A stretch of 64,000 nucleotides of DNA from Tenrec ecaudatus. Taxonomy: Eukaryota; Chordata; Mammalia; Afrosoricida; Tenrecidae. Location of the stretch: assembly GCF_050624435.1 (NCBI RefSeq), contig NC_134535.1:124173731-124237730 (forward strand), read 5' to 3'. The first letter of the stretch is position 1. Every line of letters begins with the position of its first letter. A program made the translations under genes and the position numbers. Under the pieces are notes generated by a model. It searched no databases, was not told where the DNA came from, and saw only the letters and a list, made by a program, of their open reading frames with translations. Below, piece after piece: positions 44,401-48,399 of the stretch.

Positions 44401-45707
44401 TATCACACGCCAACCAGGGGCACCACACAGAATCTTTAAAGGGAGCAGATACTGGCAGCAACTAAAAAGGCAAGGACTCTGTGGCGAGTTGGGGCAAGGA
44501 ATAGCAGCTAAGCTTGGAGGAAATAGGTTAAAAGCCATAGTGAAAAAGAATAGCAGAAATCGCATTTGAAGGCAGATTACAGTGCGTGCCTCAGGTAGAG
44601 AAGAAGGAAAGGGAGCCGAATCGAAGCTGGAACGGTGCCTACCAAAAAGGAGATGCAATGTAAGTGCCTGTTCTTCGTTCCAGAGTGTTCCAGCAACTTC
44701 TGCGTCTTGCCCTTGGTCTCCAGAGTGATAGTGAATTTCACACCACAGTAACCAGGACTCAGATCCAAACAAACTTTCTGAGTAGAAGGGAAGTTAAGCT
44801 GGGCTGGTAATGTCACCAGGTAGTTTCTATTAAGAGAAAAAAATGTTTCAGGACAATAATGATTCATTTCTCAGTGGAAAGGTAAGACACTCTCCTGAGT
44901 ACTTGCTAGGGAACAGTGAATTAAACAAACCAAGTCCTTATCCTGATGAACCTGATTTTCTATAAGGGAGAAGCAGACTAGTGAACAGACTGAAACTTGC
45001 CCCCATTGGGGATCCCACATTAAGAACCTCTACCCAGGATAAAACCCAGTAGCCATGGAGTCGATTCTGTTTCTGAGAGTAGAATTGTGCTCCACAAAAA
45101 CCAAATCTTCAGCTGTCACTAGTCCATTCTGACTCATAATGACCCTATAAAACAGGCTTGAATTTTCCCTCAGTTTACAAGGCAGATGCAACACACCCTG
45201 TCACTTCTTTCTTCCGCGGAGTGGCGGGTGGATTTGAACTGCTGACCTTTTTGTTAACAGTTGAACACTTTAACCACAGCACTACCAGAGCTACTCTGTC
45301 CCCTCTAAGGTTTTCAAATGGTTGCTTTTTTTCCTGGGTGGATTTGAACCTCCAACCTTTCCATTAGCAGCCAAGTACATTAACTGTTTGAGCCACCTGG
45401 GGACTCTCATGCCTAAGTTAAGGAAGAAATAAGGTACAGGGATGCTATTAGTTTTCAAAATTAAACCTTAAAAAAAGAAAAAGCTTTGTCTTGGTGCCTG
45501 TTTGACATGAAACCAAACAAGGGAAAAGCAGGAAATTAAGCCTCCAAAACATAAACCAAAGATTATCTCCTCTCCCCCATCTGTTTGGAAGGTACCCCAA
45601 GAAACCAGCAGCTCTGTATCATCTCTGTCTCCAAGCACTTACGGGACAAATTCTTCTGCCACGGCTGGCGACAGGACCAACATTCCTAGAAGAAGTTGAG
45701 CCCACAT
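4265..45707 (-). CDS. A2ML1: alpha-2-macroglobulin-like protein 1, 5' 26 coding exons (C-terminus outside window)
   Basis: Secreted broad-range protease inhibitor of the alpha-2-macroglobulin family; in other mammals A2ML1 is made mainly in keratinocytes and other stratified epithelia. Proteases cut the bait region, the thioester is exposed, and the protease is trapped and covalently bound. Joining 26 exons gives 1090 codons with no stop: signal peptide (residues 1 to about 17, MWAQLLLGM start), macroglobulin domains, bait region in exons 17-18 (about 677-747), the A2M domain (exon 19, [12 protein letters not shown]) and the thioester domain with PSGCGEQNM, Cys972-Gln975. I assign A2ML1 rather than A2M or PZP because the signal peptide and most exons match remembered human A2ML1 almost residue for residue. 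The CDS is open at its 3' end: after exon 26 (AAG, phase 0) the next exon was not found down to position 1. Exon sizes such as 184, 53, 21, 85, 110 and 228 bp fit my recollection of the family's exon structure. Confidence 0.95.
4740..4821 (-). CDS. A2ML1: A2ML1 exon 25 (residues 1011-1038)
   Basis: 82 bp. Encodes [20 protein letters not shown] through GNGNT, with the Trp codon split at the junction. Acceptor TCCCAG, donor GTAATA (weak). Confidence 0.94.
4981..5157 (-). CDS. A2ML1: A2ML1 exon 24 with thioester motif (residues 952-1011)
   Basis: 177 bp. Encodes [20 protein letters not shown], then [20 protein letters not shown]. Cys972 and Gln975 form the internal thioester that binds trapped proteases. 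Acceptor CTCCCAG, donor GTAAGT. Preceded by a 4.05-kb intron. Confidence 0.96.
5261..5368 (+). mobile_element. Tigger-family MITE in A2ML1 intron 24/23
   Basis: About 104 bp with terminal inverted repeats TATACTTGAGTATAAGC and (reverse complement of the right end) TATACTTATGTCTAAGC, flanked by TA on each side. Its termini match those of the Tigger-like element at 56070-60297, so it is a non-autonomous relative. Confidence 0.7.
5540..5998 (+). mobile_element. RTE LINE 3' end
   Basis: Plus-sense decayed C-terminus ([27 protein letters not shown]) followed by the 3' tail cacctaacaacaacaata. Contains a 29-bp direct duplication at 5699-5756. Confidence 0.8.
5999..7051. other. A2ML1 intron 23 sequence, mostly unassigned
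   Basis: Non-coding. 6160-6240 is a small antisense AfroSINE remnant (ctcctacctttctgttagcaacc). A minus-strand AATAAA lies at 6413-6418. Otherwise nothing recognised. Confidence 0.45.
7052..7148 (+). repeat. Minisatellite of palindromic units
   Basis: Four copies of the perfect inverted repeat GTGCCCA-CC-TGGGCAC at 7052, 7078, 7105 and 7133, spaced 26, 27 and 28 bp and separated by gcaatacctca-like linkers. Confidence 0.9.
7149..8061. other. A2ML1 intron 23 sequence
   Basis: No gene seen. 7730-7790 resembles the young L1 3' UTR (agatggtgcccagctatca). 7895-8020 has an L2/MIR-like ccaggacagttctag...ctcaaggagcttacaatgcagtg stretch. Confidence 0.4.
8062..8250 (+). repeat. AfroSINE-type SINE
   Basis: Sense copy: gtggttcaaaacaatgagctgc, aaagatttacagcctcagaa and ctgtgattctgaatcgacctgat blocks. 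Confidence 0.75.
8251..9209. other. A2ML1 intron 23 sequence
   Basis: No gene or strong repeat seen. 8340-8460 is faintly L2/MIR-like (gtgtgttagagattgtgttccgaactttctc). Confidence 0.35.
9210..9293 (-). CDS. A2ML1: A2ML1 exon 23 (residues 924-952)
   Basis: 84 bp. Encodes [20 protein letters not shown] through KAYITVL. Acceptor TCACAG, donor GTAAGC. Confidence 0.95.
9555..9780 (-). mobile_element. Young L1 3' end in gene sense, intron 22
   Basis: Reverse complement of the family tail found at several other places in the window (ccccaataaaatg-like end, gcttaagtggagagcaaatgcttcgaaaatg). It is on the same strand as A2ML1; its AATAAA lies at 9567-9572. Confidence 0.85.
9829..9880 (-). CDS. A2ML1: A2ML1 exon 22 (residues 907-924)
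   Basis: 52 bp. Encodes [17 protein letters not shown] plus one base. Acceptor TACCAG, donor GTGGGT. An L1 3' end in gene sense starts about 50 bp past the donor. Confidence 0.93.
10402..10523 (-). CDS. A2ML1: A2ML1 exon 21 (residues 866-906)
   Basis: 122 bp. Encodes [20 protein letters not shown] through [11 protein letters not shown]. Acceptor TCTCAG, donor GTGAGT. Confidence 0.95.
10707..10833 (-). CDS. A2ML1: A2ML1 exon 20 (residues 824-866)
   Basis: 127 bp. Encodes [20 protein letters not shown] through HWNITASKL. Acceptor TTTCAG, donor GTAAGA. Ends in phase 1. Confidence 0.94.
11029..11257 (-). CDS. A2ML1: A2ML1 exon 19, A2M domain (residues 747-823)
   Basis: 229 bp. Encodes [40 protein letters not shown] and ends NYLKDCIR. 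This is the most conserved A2M-family block (TVPD.ITEWKA). Acceptor CCACAG, donor GTGAGG. Confidence 0.96.
11390..11690 (-). mobile_element. Old L1 3' UTR fragment
   Basis: Antisense L1M-type blocks: acagctccatgacattcattatgttc, aaccttcaccactccgagcctcc and ctgtctttgtgcctgactt-like. Confidence 0.5.
11842..12045 (-). repeat. AfroSINE-type SINE, first of a tandem pair
   Basis: Antisense copy: gacatcgagtcaactttgactcatgg, ggagcagaaatcctc and ccttgtggttaccagcc. Confidence 0.75.
12046..12212 (-). repeat. AfroSINE-type SINE, second of a tandem pair
   Basis: Antisense copy directly after the previous one: ctcactgccttcaagtccatgctgactc, ggagtacaaagcccagg, tggtttcgaactgctgac, acttaaccactacactaccagg. Confidence 0.8.
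12363..13255 (-). mobile_element. mariner-like DNA transposon, internally deleted
   Basis: Flanked by TA (12361-12362 and 13256-13257). Terminal inverted repeats begin CCCCCCCCAAAAAAA on both ends. Minus-strand readings show mariner transposase pieces: N-terminal [18 protein letters not shown] and SRTDENV, C-terminal [12 protein letters not shown] and [19 protein letters not shown]. The central part, including much of the catalytic region, is missing and stops are present, so it is not functional. Confidence 0.85.
13295..13925 (-). mobile_element. Old L1 3' UTR fragment
   Basis: Antisense L1M-type sequence: gtgtatatacctggcggatatgg, gggaactggcaaacggttttcc, acagtggttgcaccattc, typical of old L1 3' ends. 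Confidence 0.7.
13935..14090 (-). repeat. AfroSINE-type SINE, partial
   Basis: Antisense: ctcactgccattgagtcggttcc, gggtttccagactacattgg, ggaagcagaaagggcc. The tRNA-like end is shortened. Confidence 0.75.
14281..14398 (-). CDS. A2ML1: A2ML1 exon 18, bait region (residues 708-747)
   Basis: 118 bp. Encodes [20 protein letters not shown], then the conserved [20 protein letters not shown]. Carries a run of five serines (718-722). Acceptor CCACAG, donor GTAAGT. Starts in phase 1 and ends in phase 2. Confidence 0.93.
14525..14728 (-). repeat. AfroSINE-type SINE in intron 17
   Basis: Antisense, nearly complete: ctcactgccatcaagtccattctgg, ctataggacagg, gaagcagctggtggtttcaaactgc, ccactacagcaccagg. 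Confidence 0.85.
14997..15090 (-). CDS. A2ML1: A2ML1 exon 17, start of bait region (residues 677-708)
   Basis: 94 bp. Encodes [20 protein letters not shown] through KYGTSSGG, ending in phase 1. Acceptor TGTCAG, donor GTAAGC. The second half diverges from the human protein, as expected for the fast-evolving bait. Confidence 0.92.
15856..16050 (-). CDS. A2ML1: A2ML1 exon 16 (residues 612-676)
   Basis: 195 bp, phase 0. Encodes [20 protein letters not shown] through GADLFRFFQ. Acceptor TCTCAG, donor GTAAAT. It leads directly into the bait region. Confidence 0.95.
16464..16613 (-). CDS. A2ML1: A2ML1 exon 15 (residues 562-611)
   Basis: 150 bp, phase 0. Encodes [20 protein letters not shown] through [11 protein letters not shown]. 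Acceptor CCCCAG, donor GTGAGT. Where human has AVDESVLLL this copy has AVDKSVSLL. Confidence 0.95.
17061..17206 (-). CDS. A2ML1: A2ML1 exon 14 (residues 513-561)
   Basis: 146 bp. I chose the acceptor CTTCAG at 17207 over two in-phase AGs further in, because it restores the [12 protein letters not shown] start matching the human exon. Encodes through [20 protein letters not shown] and ends FDNQ. Donor GTAAAC. Confidence 0.93.
17822..18045 (+). repeat. AfroSINE-type SINE inside L1
   Basis: Sense: aggagctctagtggggcac, gctaaccaccaggtcaatggttc, tcacaatgaattggaatctac. Confidence 0.8.
18235..18605 (+). mobile_element. L1 3' tail inserted in older L1
   Basis: Ends with gatggcagctattgtacaactatgcttgatctaatg...ccccataaaatg, a diverged version of the young L1 tail. 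The host L1 ORF2 text resumes afterwards (gttgggaaaattgg). Confidence 0.65.
18720..18827 (+). repeat. 54-bp tandem duplication within L1 ORF2
   Basis: Two consecutive copies beginning tttgattgcaggcctaaata at 18720 and 18774, each ending tcttagaagaaca, with a few differences. Confidence 0.9.
19237..19412 (-). repeat. AfroSINE-type SINE
   Basis: Antisense: aaacccactgctaatgagcac, tcatagtgatcctatag, ggtgggtttgaactagtc, gtagcccattgcctaagtcac. Confidence 0.8.
20090..20770. other. A2ML1 intron 13 sequence, possible unclassified repeat
   Basis: Non-coding. The text (ttagggtcatggtttcatgagac, gcacaacaattggtctctattt) looks like an interspersed repeat, but I cannot name its family. Confidence 0.3.
20838..21002 (+). 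repeat. AfroSINE-type SINE near exon 13
   Basis: Sense: aaggagctctggtgggttagagg, ccaaaccaccagcccc, cgctttgaatcggcattgactc. It lies about 145 bp past the exon 13 donor. Confidence 0.8.
21147..21204 (-). CDS. A2ML1: A2ML1 exon 13 (residues 494-513)
   Basis: 58 bp, encoding [19 protein letters not shown] plus one base. One codon shorter than the human exon as I remember it, frame preserved. Acceptor CCTTAG, donor GTGAGT. Confidence 0.9.
21205..22134. other. A2ML1 intron 12 sequence
   Basis: No coding signal or repeat recognised in this stretch upstream of exon 13. Confidence 0.35.
22135..22345 (-). mobile_element. RTE LINE 3' fragment
   Basis: Antisense RTE C-terminal text: gatctcatcaagggccttccg, gacttgtctcttggggtagcatgcccaa, gacagatttgctcattcttcc, in the order seen in other copies. 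Confidence 0.7.
23120..23255 (+). repeat. AfroSINE-type SINE, 3' part
   Basis: Sense fragment: gcctgcataaagattgggaacc, gggttgctgtgggtcaaaattaactc. Confidence 0.6.
23400..23745. other. CTG/GGT-rich unexplained segment in intron 12
   Basis: G+C-rich block with ctgctgctgctgctggtgg and ggaggaactggtggccctgg, ending in a tail atctcaggactttagaaaacaataacaac that recurs at 24546-24590. No sustained reading frame, so not called as a gene. Confidence 0.35.
24064..24291 (-). CDS. A2ML1: A2ML1 exon 12 (residues 418-493)
   Basis: 228 bp, phase 0. Encodes [20 protein letters not shown] through [11 protein letters not shown]. Very close to remembered human A2ML1 ([26 protein letters not shown]). Acceptor TTTCAG, donor GTAAGC. 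Confidence 0.96.
24700..25130 (+). repeat. MLT1-like (ERVL-MaLR) solitary LTR
   Basis: Blocks gactctgggcccagtcatgtgac and aggtgcttattacatgag...ggcagcattgttgtggcag resemble MLT1 LTRs. Old and diverged, non-coding. Confidence 0.45.
25545..25712 (-). CDS. A2ML1: A2ML1 exon 11 (residues 362-417)
   Basis: 168 bp, in phase 0 at both ends. Encodes [20 protein letters not shown] through WNGTDISLE. Acceptor TGCCAG, donor GTAAGC. Contains N-x-T sequons (NET, NHT, NGT). Confidence 0.95.
26079..26093. repeat. (TA)n microsatellite
   Basis: Short alternating TA run inside intron 10. Confidence 0.85.
26468..26722 (-). repeat. AfroSINE-type SINE with internal duplication
   Basis: Antisense. A 34-bp block (cagaactgccccgtaggctc...) occurs twice, at 26530-26563 and 26572-26605, making this copy longer than its relatives. 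Confidence 0.75.
26780..27000 (+). repeat. MIR SINE
   Basis: MIR block order: aagctgctggctttgacc, gggaaaatcacgtctcctc, ctctgtaaaattgg, acctggcaataaac. Confidence 0.55.
27081..27190 (-). CDS. A2ML1: A2ML1 exon 10 (residues 325-361)
   Basis: 110 bp. Encodes [20 protein letters not shown] through PNFPFSGK. Acceptor TTCACAG. The donor GTGTGT is the weakest-looking GT site of the gene. Confidence 0.94.
27497..28065 (-). mobile_element. Young-type L1 3' end in gene sense, intron 9
   Basis: Reverse complement of the lineage L1 3' UTR (tail, aattataaattatta block, gatgaacaacagaaa-like block). Its AATAAA is at 27511-27516 in the A2ML1 transcript sense. The 5' edge is about 26 bp from the exon 9 donor. 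Confidence 0.85.
28092..28206 (-). CDS. A2ML1: A2ML1 exon 9 (residues 287-325)
   Basis: 115 bp. Encodes [20 protein letters not shown] through ATVVEEGT, ending in phase 1. Acceptor CTCCAG, donor GTAAGT. Its donor lies only about 26 bp from an L1 3' end inserted in the same sense. Confidence 0.95.
28335..28540 (-). repeat. AfroSINE-type SINE
   Basis: Antisense: caatcctgactcatggcaacc, aggtgggtttgaaccaccaacc, gttgagtgttaacagtttgcactgc. Confidence 0.8.
28821..28947 (-). CDS. A2ML1: A2ML1 exon 8 (residues 244-286)
   Basis: 127 bp. Encodes [20 protein letters not shown] through CKKLSGQ. The YTYGKP motif is typical of this position. Acceptor GTTAG, donor GTGAGT. Confidence 0.95.
29190..29400 (-). 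repeat. AfroSINE-type SINE
   Basis: Antisense: aacccacggtcatcttgtcgattcc, cctatggggtaaagtc, gagctgttggtgggttct, ggttagtagccac. Confidence 0.8.
29526..29610 (-). CDS. A2ML1: A2ML1 exon 7 (residues 216-244)
   Basis: 85 bp, the usual size. Encodes [20 protein letters not shown] through VKICCR. Acceptor TTCCAG, donor GTAAGA, ends in phase 2. Confidence 0.95.
29645..29852 (-). repeat. AfroSINE-type SINE
   Basis: Antisense: agattctgactcatcatcagcc, cgacagggtagaactaggc, ccttgtggttagcagcccag, tgtcacaagagctcc. Confidence 0.8.
30020..30179 (-). CDS. A2ML1: A2ML1 exon 6 (residues 163-216)
   Basis: 160 bp. Acceptor GAATAG, donor GTAGGT, ends in phase 1. Encodes [20 protein letters not shown] through [12 protein letters not shown], the end of the second macroglobulin domain and start of the third. 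Confidence 0.95.
30629..30655. repeat. (CCCT)n-type low-complexity run
   Basis: ccctccctccctgcctccctccctc in intron 5, between exons 5 and 6. Confidence 0.8.
30997..31017 (-). CDS. A2ML1: A2ML1 exon 5 microexon (residues 156-162)
   Basis: A 21-bp microexon encoding YSLVELQ, flanked by TTTGCAG and GTAAGT. Exon 5 of this family is normally this tiny. Human A2ML1 has YSMVELQ at this place as I remember it. Confidence 0.93.
31018..31959. other. A2ML1 intron 4 sequence next to exon 5
   Basis: No gene or clear repeat family recognised. A C-rich patch lies near 31290-31315. Confidence 0.35.
31960..32760 (+). mobile_element. Older L1 3' UTR relative
   Basis: Blocks agatggtgcccagctatcag, ccacatggaagaaatagatcagc and a final ccaataaaaattttt match the order of the young L1 3' UTR, but the body is more diverged. 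Confidence 0.6.
32975..35215 (+). mobile_element. L1 3' region (about 2.2 kb), antisense to A2ML1
   Basis: Starts with the ccggtactccaagatgtgaatgc block also present at 63838, includes gatggtgcctggctatcaaaag and the young tail, and ends gagcccccaataaaatg then A/T. Short nonfunctional frames only. Confidence 0.85.
35387..35420. repeat. (GA)n microsatellite
   Basis: 34 bp of nearly pure GA. Confidence 0.95.
35422..35660 (+). repeat. AfroSINE-type SINE copies, partly overlapping
   Basis: A 3' piece (ggtcactatgagttggaattgactagatgg) runs into a second copy (gggctgctaactgcgagattgg, tcaccagccacccgg, cataggattgccgtgtggc). Confidence 0.75.
35925..36115 (+). repeat. AfroSINE-type SINE
   Basis: Sense: agtggagtagtggttacacagtgg, ggtcagcggttccaaatcaccagc, gttgctaggagttggtcctgac. 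Confidence 0.85.
36431..36476 (+). repeat. Long G-tract with G-quadruplex potential
   Basis: 46 bp of G runs (up to 14) broken by single C or A bases. G-rich on the plus strand, so the A2ML1 pre-mRNA carries the C-rich complement. Confidence 0.9.
36600..36712 (-). repeat. AfroSINE-type SINE, partial
   Basis: Antisense: ggattcacttctgactcaggatgacc, ggttaactgccaggtgg. Confidence 0.6.
36715..36882 (-). repeat. AfroSINE-type SINE
   Basis: Antisense: aaacccactgccaccaagtcag, gatgctgactcagaacgac, caggtgggttcgaactcagcc, ccaccagggctcc. Confidence 0.85.
36885..37324 (+). mobile_element. Old L1 3' UTR fragment
   Basis: Sense: agaaaccacccaagtgcccatc, catgcatcactatgcaactataaag, gataacatggataaatctagtgg. 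Confidence 0.75.
37325..38592 (-). mobile_element. RTE LINE 3' half, left arm of inverted pair
   Basis: Antisense. The 3' tail begins at 37325 (ttaggtgctatctcttcgg), then the C-terminal and RT palm regions ([28 protein letters not shown]). Interrupted by an AfroSINE at 37490-37677. Ends abruptly where the plus-sense copy starts. Confidence 0.8.
37490..37677 (+). repeat. AfroSINE-type SINE inside RTE
   Basis: Sense, nearly complete: aggagccttggtggtatagtagatg, gttcgaaaccaccagcagctc, gctatgagtcagaattgacttgatgg. Confidence 0.9.
38594..39790 (+). mobile_element. RTE LINE 3' half, right arm of inverted pair
   Basis: Sense. Starts in the RT palm (gtgtgaacagaacaagggc), ends with gggtcgctatgcattgg...cacctaacaacaacaac. 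A young L1 tail is inserted at about 39005-39200. Confidence 0.8.
39005..39200 (+). mobile_element. Young L1 3' tail inserted in RTE
   Basis: gaagaaatggggagctcatatcagg, tgatggcagcatatgtgcaaatgtg, gcctccaataaaag, then an A-rich tail. Confidence 0.8.
39835..40560 (+). mobile_element. Old L1-related 3' UTR sequence
   Basis: Contains agatgatgcccagctacca like the other L1 3' UTR copies, with a diverged body. Low certainty over boundaries. Confidence 0.4.
40561..41084. other. A2ML1 intron 4 sequence
   Basis: No gene or repeat family recognised. Confidence 0.35.
41085..41815 (+). repeat. MLT2-like (ERVL) solitary LTR split by a SINE
   Basis: Starts tgtcaacttggctagatcatg, has gccaatcagttg-like and aagaataaattcttg (AATAAA) blocks, ends ggtatttgcactagagcag. 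AfroSINE inside at 41538-41745. Non-coding. Confidence 0.5.
41538..41745 (+). repeat. AfroSINE-type SINE inside LTR
   Basis: Sense: gggctgctaattgaaaggtcaacag, cataaacgcacaggaacagttc-like, gctgtcatgagtccgaagtgac. Confidence 0.85.
41816..42439. other. A2ML1 intron 4 sequence
   Basis: A/T-rich non-coding sequence, nothing recognised. Confidence 0.35.
42440..42662 (-). repeat. AfroSINE-type SINE close to exon 4
   Basis: Antisense: acagtttccaagactacgg, ggagcagactccatttctctctcc, cttaacccctgcgccactagggctcc. About 60 bp past the exon 4 donor. Confidence 0.8.
42724..42776 (-). CDS. A2ML1: A2ML1 exon 4 (residues 138-155)
   Basis: 53 bp. Acceptor TTTCAG, donor GTGAGG. Encodes [18 protein letters not shown]. 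It is followed by an unusually long intron (11.7 kb) full of retroelements. Confidence 0.94.
43000..43395 (+). mobile_element. Young L1 3' tail, intron 3
   Basis: Includes ggaatccaggtcagagaaac-like, cagcagaaaccatggggg, tcatcaaggggtcatgg and the tail gagcccccaataaaatg. It is followed by a short duplicated AATA-rich segment (43385-43445). Confidence 0.8.
43898..44060 (-). CDS. A2ML1: A2ML1 exon 3 (residues 84-138)
   Basis: 163 bp. Acceptor GGCTAG, donor GTAAGA, ends in phase 1. Encodes [16 protein letters not shown] through [14 protein letters not shown], the family hallmark QTDKP.YTPGQ that opens the second macroglobulin domain. Confidence 0.95.
44643..44826 (-). CDS. A2ML1: A2ML1 exon 2 (residues 22-83)
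   Basis: 184 bp, the usual size for exon 2 of this family. Acceptor TTAATAG, donor GTAGGC. Encodes the first macroglobulin domain, starting [14 protein letters not shown] and ending HCISFL. Confidence 0.95.
45100..45300 (-). repeat. AfroSINE-type SINE, intron 1
   Basis: Antisense: actagtccattctgactcataatgacc, ggcgggtggatttgaactgctg, taaccacagcactaccagag. Confidence 0.85.
45322..45408 (-). repeat. AfroSINE-type SINE fragment, intron 1
   Basis: Antisense tRNA-like part: gggtggatttgaacctccaacc, ttagcagccaagtacattaac, gccacctggggactc. Confidence 0.75.
45643..45707 (-). CDS. A2ML1: A2ML1 exon 1 (start codon, signal peptide)
   Basis: 65 coding nt. Encodes [21 protein letters not shown] plus two bases of residue 22. 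Hydrophobic signal peptide with a probable cleavage after the Ala-Val-Ala stretch. The donor is GTAAGT. The start is the only ATG in frame near the TATA box. Confidence 0.95.
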
Positions 45708-45769
45708 CTTTGTGGGTGAGCCAGCTTCCTCAGGACGAGGTAGAGGTGCTCTGCCCACCCTGCCATACC

Positions 45770-45776
45770 TTATATA
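45770..45776 (-). promoter_or_regulatory. TATA box of A2ML1
   Basis: On the minus strand the sequence reads GAGTATATAAGGTATGG, a strong TATA box 63 bp 5' of the start codon. A start site 25-30 bp downstream (about 45742) would give a 5' UTR of roughly 35 nt. The ATG context (ACAAAG before ATG) has A at -3. No upstream non-coding exon can be excluded from sequence alone. Confidence 0.7.
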
Positions 45777-45777
45777 C

Positions 45778-46530
45778 TCATTCCTCAGGAAGGATGGGGA
45801 TGGTGACTGATGCTCCAGCCAATGACCAACTGGCGCCTCAGGCTAAGGTGGGACACTAGGGGAGGGCTTTTGCTTATTTCCTCAAATTTGCCTCTGCCTG
45901 GCACATTGATACTGGTTCAGCCTGTCCAGAAAACTAGTTTTGGGAAAAGCTAGGGCTAAGTATTCAAAGCAGTAAAATTTCCAGCTCATCACGGGCTCTT
46001 CCCTTTTTCTCTGGCTTCACTTCAACTTTCCACACGATCTCTTTTTGCCCTTAGATTATTCTATTGTCATACTTATGAATGTAGTTCTAGGGGCATATAT
46101 CAATTGAAAACCAGTAAACATCTATCTAACTGGGAAATTTGTTGACATTAATCCTATTTAGTGTTGTGATGGTAAGGAAATTGGAATGTATAGTTTTGGA
46201 GGAAATATCAATTATACACACTAAAAAAACTTTTATGATTTTTATATACTTTGGTCCAGCAATTCCTTTTGTGGAATGAGAATGTATGTATCTCAGTGAG
46301 AAAAAAAGAGTATGCGTATGTGCAAAATTTGAGTTTCTTCACAGTGTCTTTATAATGGCAAGACTTAAAAGCTACCGAAAGGATGTTAATGAGGATACTT
46401 TTTGGGGTCAATGACTAACTCAAATCAGCTTAAATGAAATGGGATTTTGGCAACTAGGGTGGATCACAAATGTGAAGGAAGAGTTTAAAGAACAAGAACT
46501 ACTCAGTCTCTCAAAAAAAAAAAAAAAAAA
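45778..46530. other. Upstream flank of A2ML1
   Basis: No gene. 46205-46450 has faint L1 3' UTR-like text (gtccagcaattccttttgtgg). A pure A run lies at 46510-46530. Confidence 0.4.
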
Positions 46531-47555
46531 GAACTACTCAGTCTTAAAGACTTGAAGATAAACAAGCAGCCATCTAGCTGAGAAGCATCAAAGCCCACAT
46601 GGAGGAAGCACTCCAGTCTGACCACAAGGTGCAGAAGGGACCAGTTATCAGACATCAAAGAACTAAAAATCATATCAATGGGTGCCCATCTCCCTGATAC
46701 AATCAATGAAGACAAACGTGTGCATAAGCAAATGTGATGAAGAAAGCTGATGGTGCCTTGCTATCAAAAGATATAGTGTCTGGGGTCTAAAAGGCTCAAA
46801 GATAAACAAGTGGCCATCTAGCTCAGAAGCAACAAAGTCCACATGGAAGAAACACACCAGCCTGTGTGACCACGAGCTGTCGAAGGGATCAGGTATCAAG
46901 CATCACGGAACAAAAAATCATATCATTGAAAATGTGAGTGAGTGCAGAGTGGAGACTGAAAGTCCATTGGTAGCCAACGGGACACCCCTTACTGAAGGGT
47001 TGTGGGGAGGAGATGAGCCAGTCAGGGTACAGGGTAGCAACGATGAAACATATAACTTTCCTCTAGTTCTAAAATGTTTCCTCACTCTATCATGATCCCA
47101 ATTCTACCTTACAAATCTGGCTAGATCAGAGGATGTACATAGGTACAGATAGCAACCAAAAACACAGAGAATGCAGGACAGATGACTCCTTCAGGTCCAG
47201 TGGTGAGAGTGGCAATGCCTGGAGGGTGGAGAGAATGTGGGTTAGAAAGGGGGAGCTGATTACAAGAATCTACATATAGCCTTCTCCCTGGGGGATGGAC
47301 AGCAGAGAAGAAGGCGGGGAGAGATATCAGACAGTGTAGTATATGACAAAATAATAATAATTTATGAATGATGAAGAGTTCATGAGGTAGGGGGGAGTAA
47401 GGAGGGAGGGGGGAAAATTAAGGGTTCAAGTAGAAGGCAAGTGTTTTGAGAATGGTGATGGCAACAAATGTACATATGTTCTTAACACAATGGATGCATG
47501 TATGGATTGTGATAAGAATTGTACAAGCCCCCAATAAACTGATTTTTTTAAAAAA
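46531..47555 (+). mobile_element. Young L1 3' UTR (about 1 kb)
   Basis: agctgatggtgccttgctatc, cccacatggaagaaacacaccagcc, gtagcaacgatgaaacatataac, ends gcccccaataaactg. The segment 46531-46700 partly repeats the one at 46780-46920. Confidence 0.85.
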
Positions 47556-48399
47556 CTACTCAAATTCTTCCAACTCTATGACCAATATCCACAAAAGTTC
47601 TTCACCTATGCTATAGAAATTTCTGAGGAAAATCTTTGTTCCTCCTTCACAACCCCACTGGAGTCACATGGAGTTGGGGAAGAGCAATTCTACAAAGGAA
47701 GAGGAGTCTGTCTGCAAGTATAGACAAATGGGGCTATCGTAGGGGGAAAGATACTGAGAAAATAAAGCATCATATCTAATACAATGCCCAGTGATATAAG
47801 TTCATTAAAATCAGGGTTTTGAATTGCTTCAAAGTGGCCCAGTAATTGCAGTGGTAAACAAGGGTCACATACTTACTGTAGAGCAATCAGATCTGTTGCT
47901 CATAATCTTTGGACCCAAGCAAGGAACAAATAGCTGTGTTCTGCTCAGAGACAGTGAATGACCATGTTGCTTTGAATGTGTGTTGCCCTCCAGGGTCCTG
48001 CCAATAATGTAGTTGGCCAAAGAATTCTGCGGTCATCCTGCTTCTGGAGAGTTGGGAGACGAGATTATTGACTTAGCAACCATGGTGCCATCAGGGCTCC
48101 TTAGCTTCCCCTTAGAATGTAAAAGATAGAAAGAGGATCTCTTCCACTCTGACATAAGAAAATGTCAAATAAACAACAAAATCATTACTTTTCTTGAAGA
48201 GAAAGGCTGAGCCTTTCAGTTGAGGATGGAGTTGTAAGCCAAAAACGTAGCCTAAAATCCAAGAAGAGACTGACAATCTGAACTGTCTCCACTGTGGTGG
48301 AGTATATGGGTGGGATTTGAATGATCCTACCACCAGCAATATGAAATCAAGTAAAATTGTAATGAATTACTAAAGGCCTAGTGTGGAATTCAGTGATTA
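47556..48399. other. Intergenic, nothing assigned
   Basis: Non-coding. A short antisense AfroSINE scrap (ggtgccatcagggctcc) lies near 48083-48100. Confidence 0.35.

Noticed and set aside
43984-44772. 262-codon open frame on the minus strand, the longest in the window
   Set aside because: It runs through parts of exons 2 and 3 of A2ML1 and the intron between them in mixed frames. The spliced exons explain the conserved portions.
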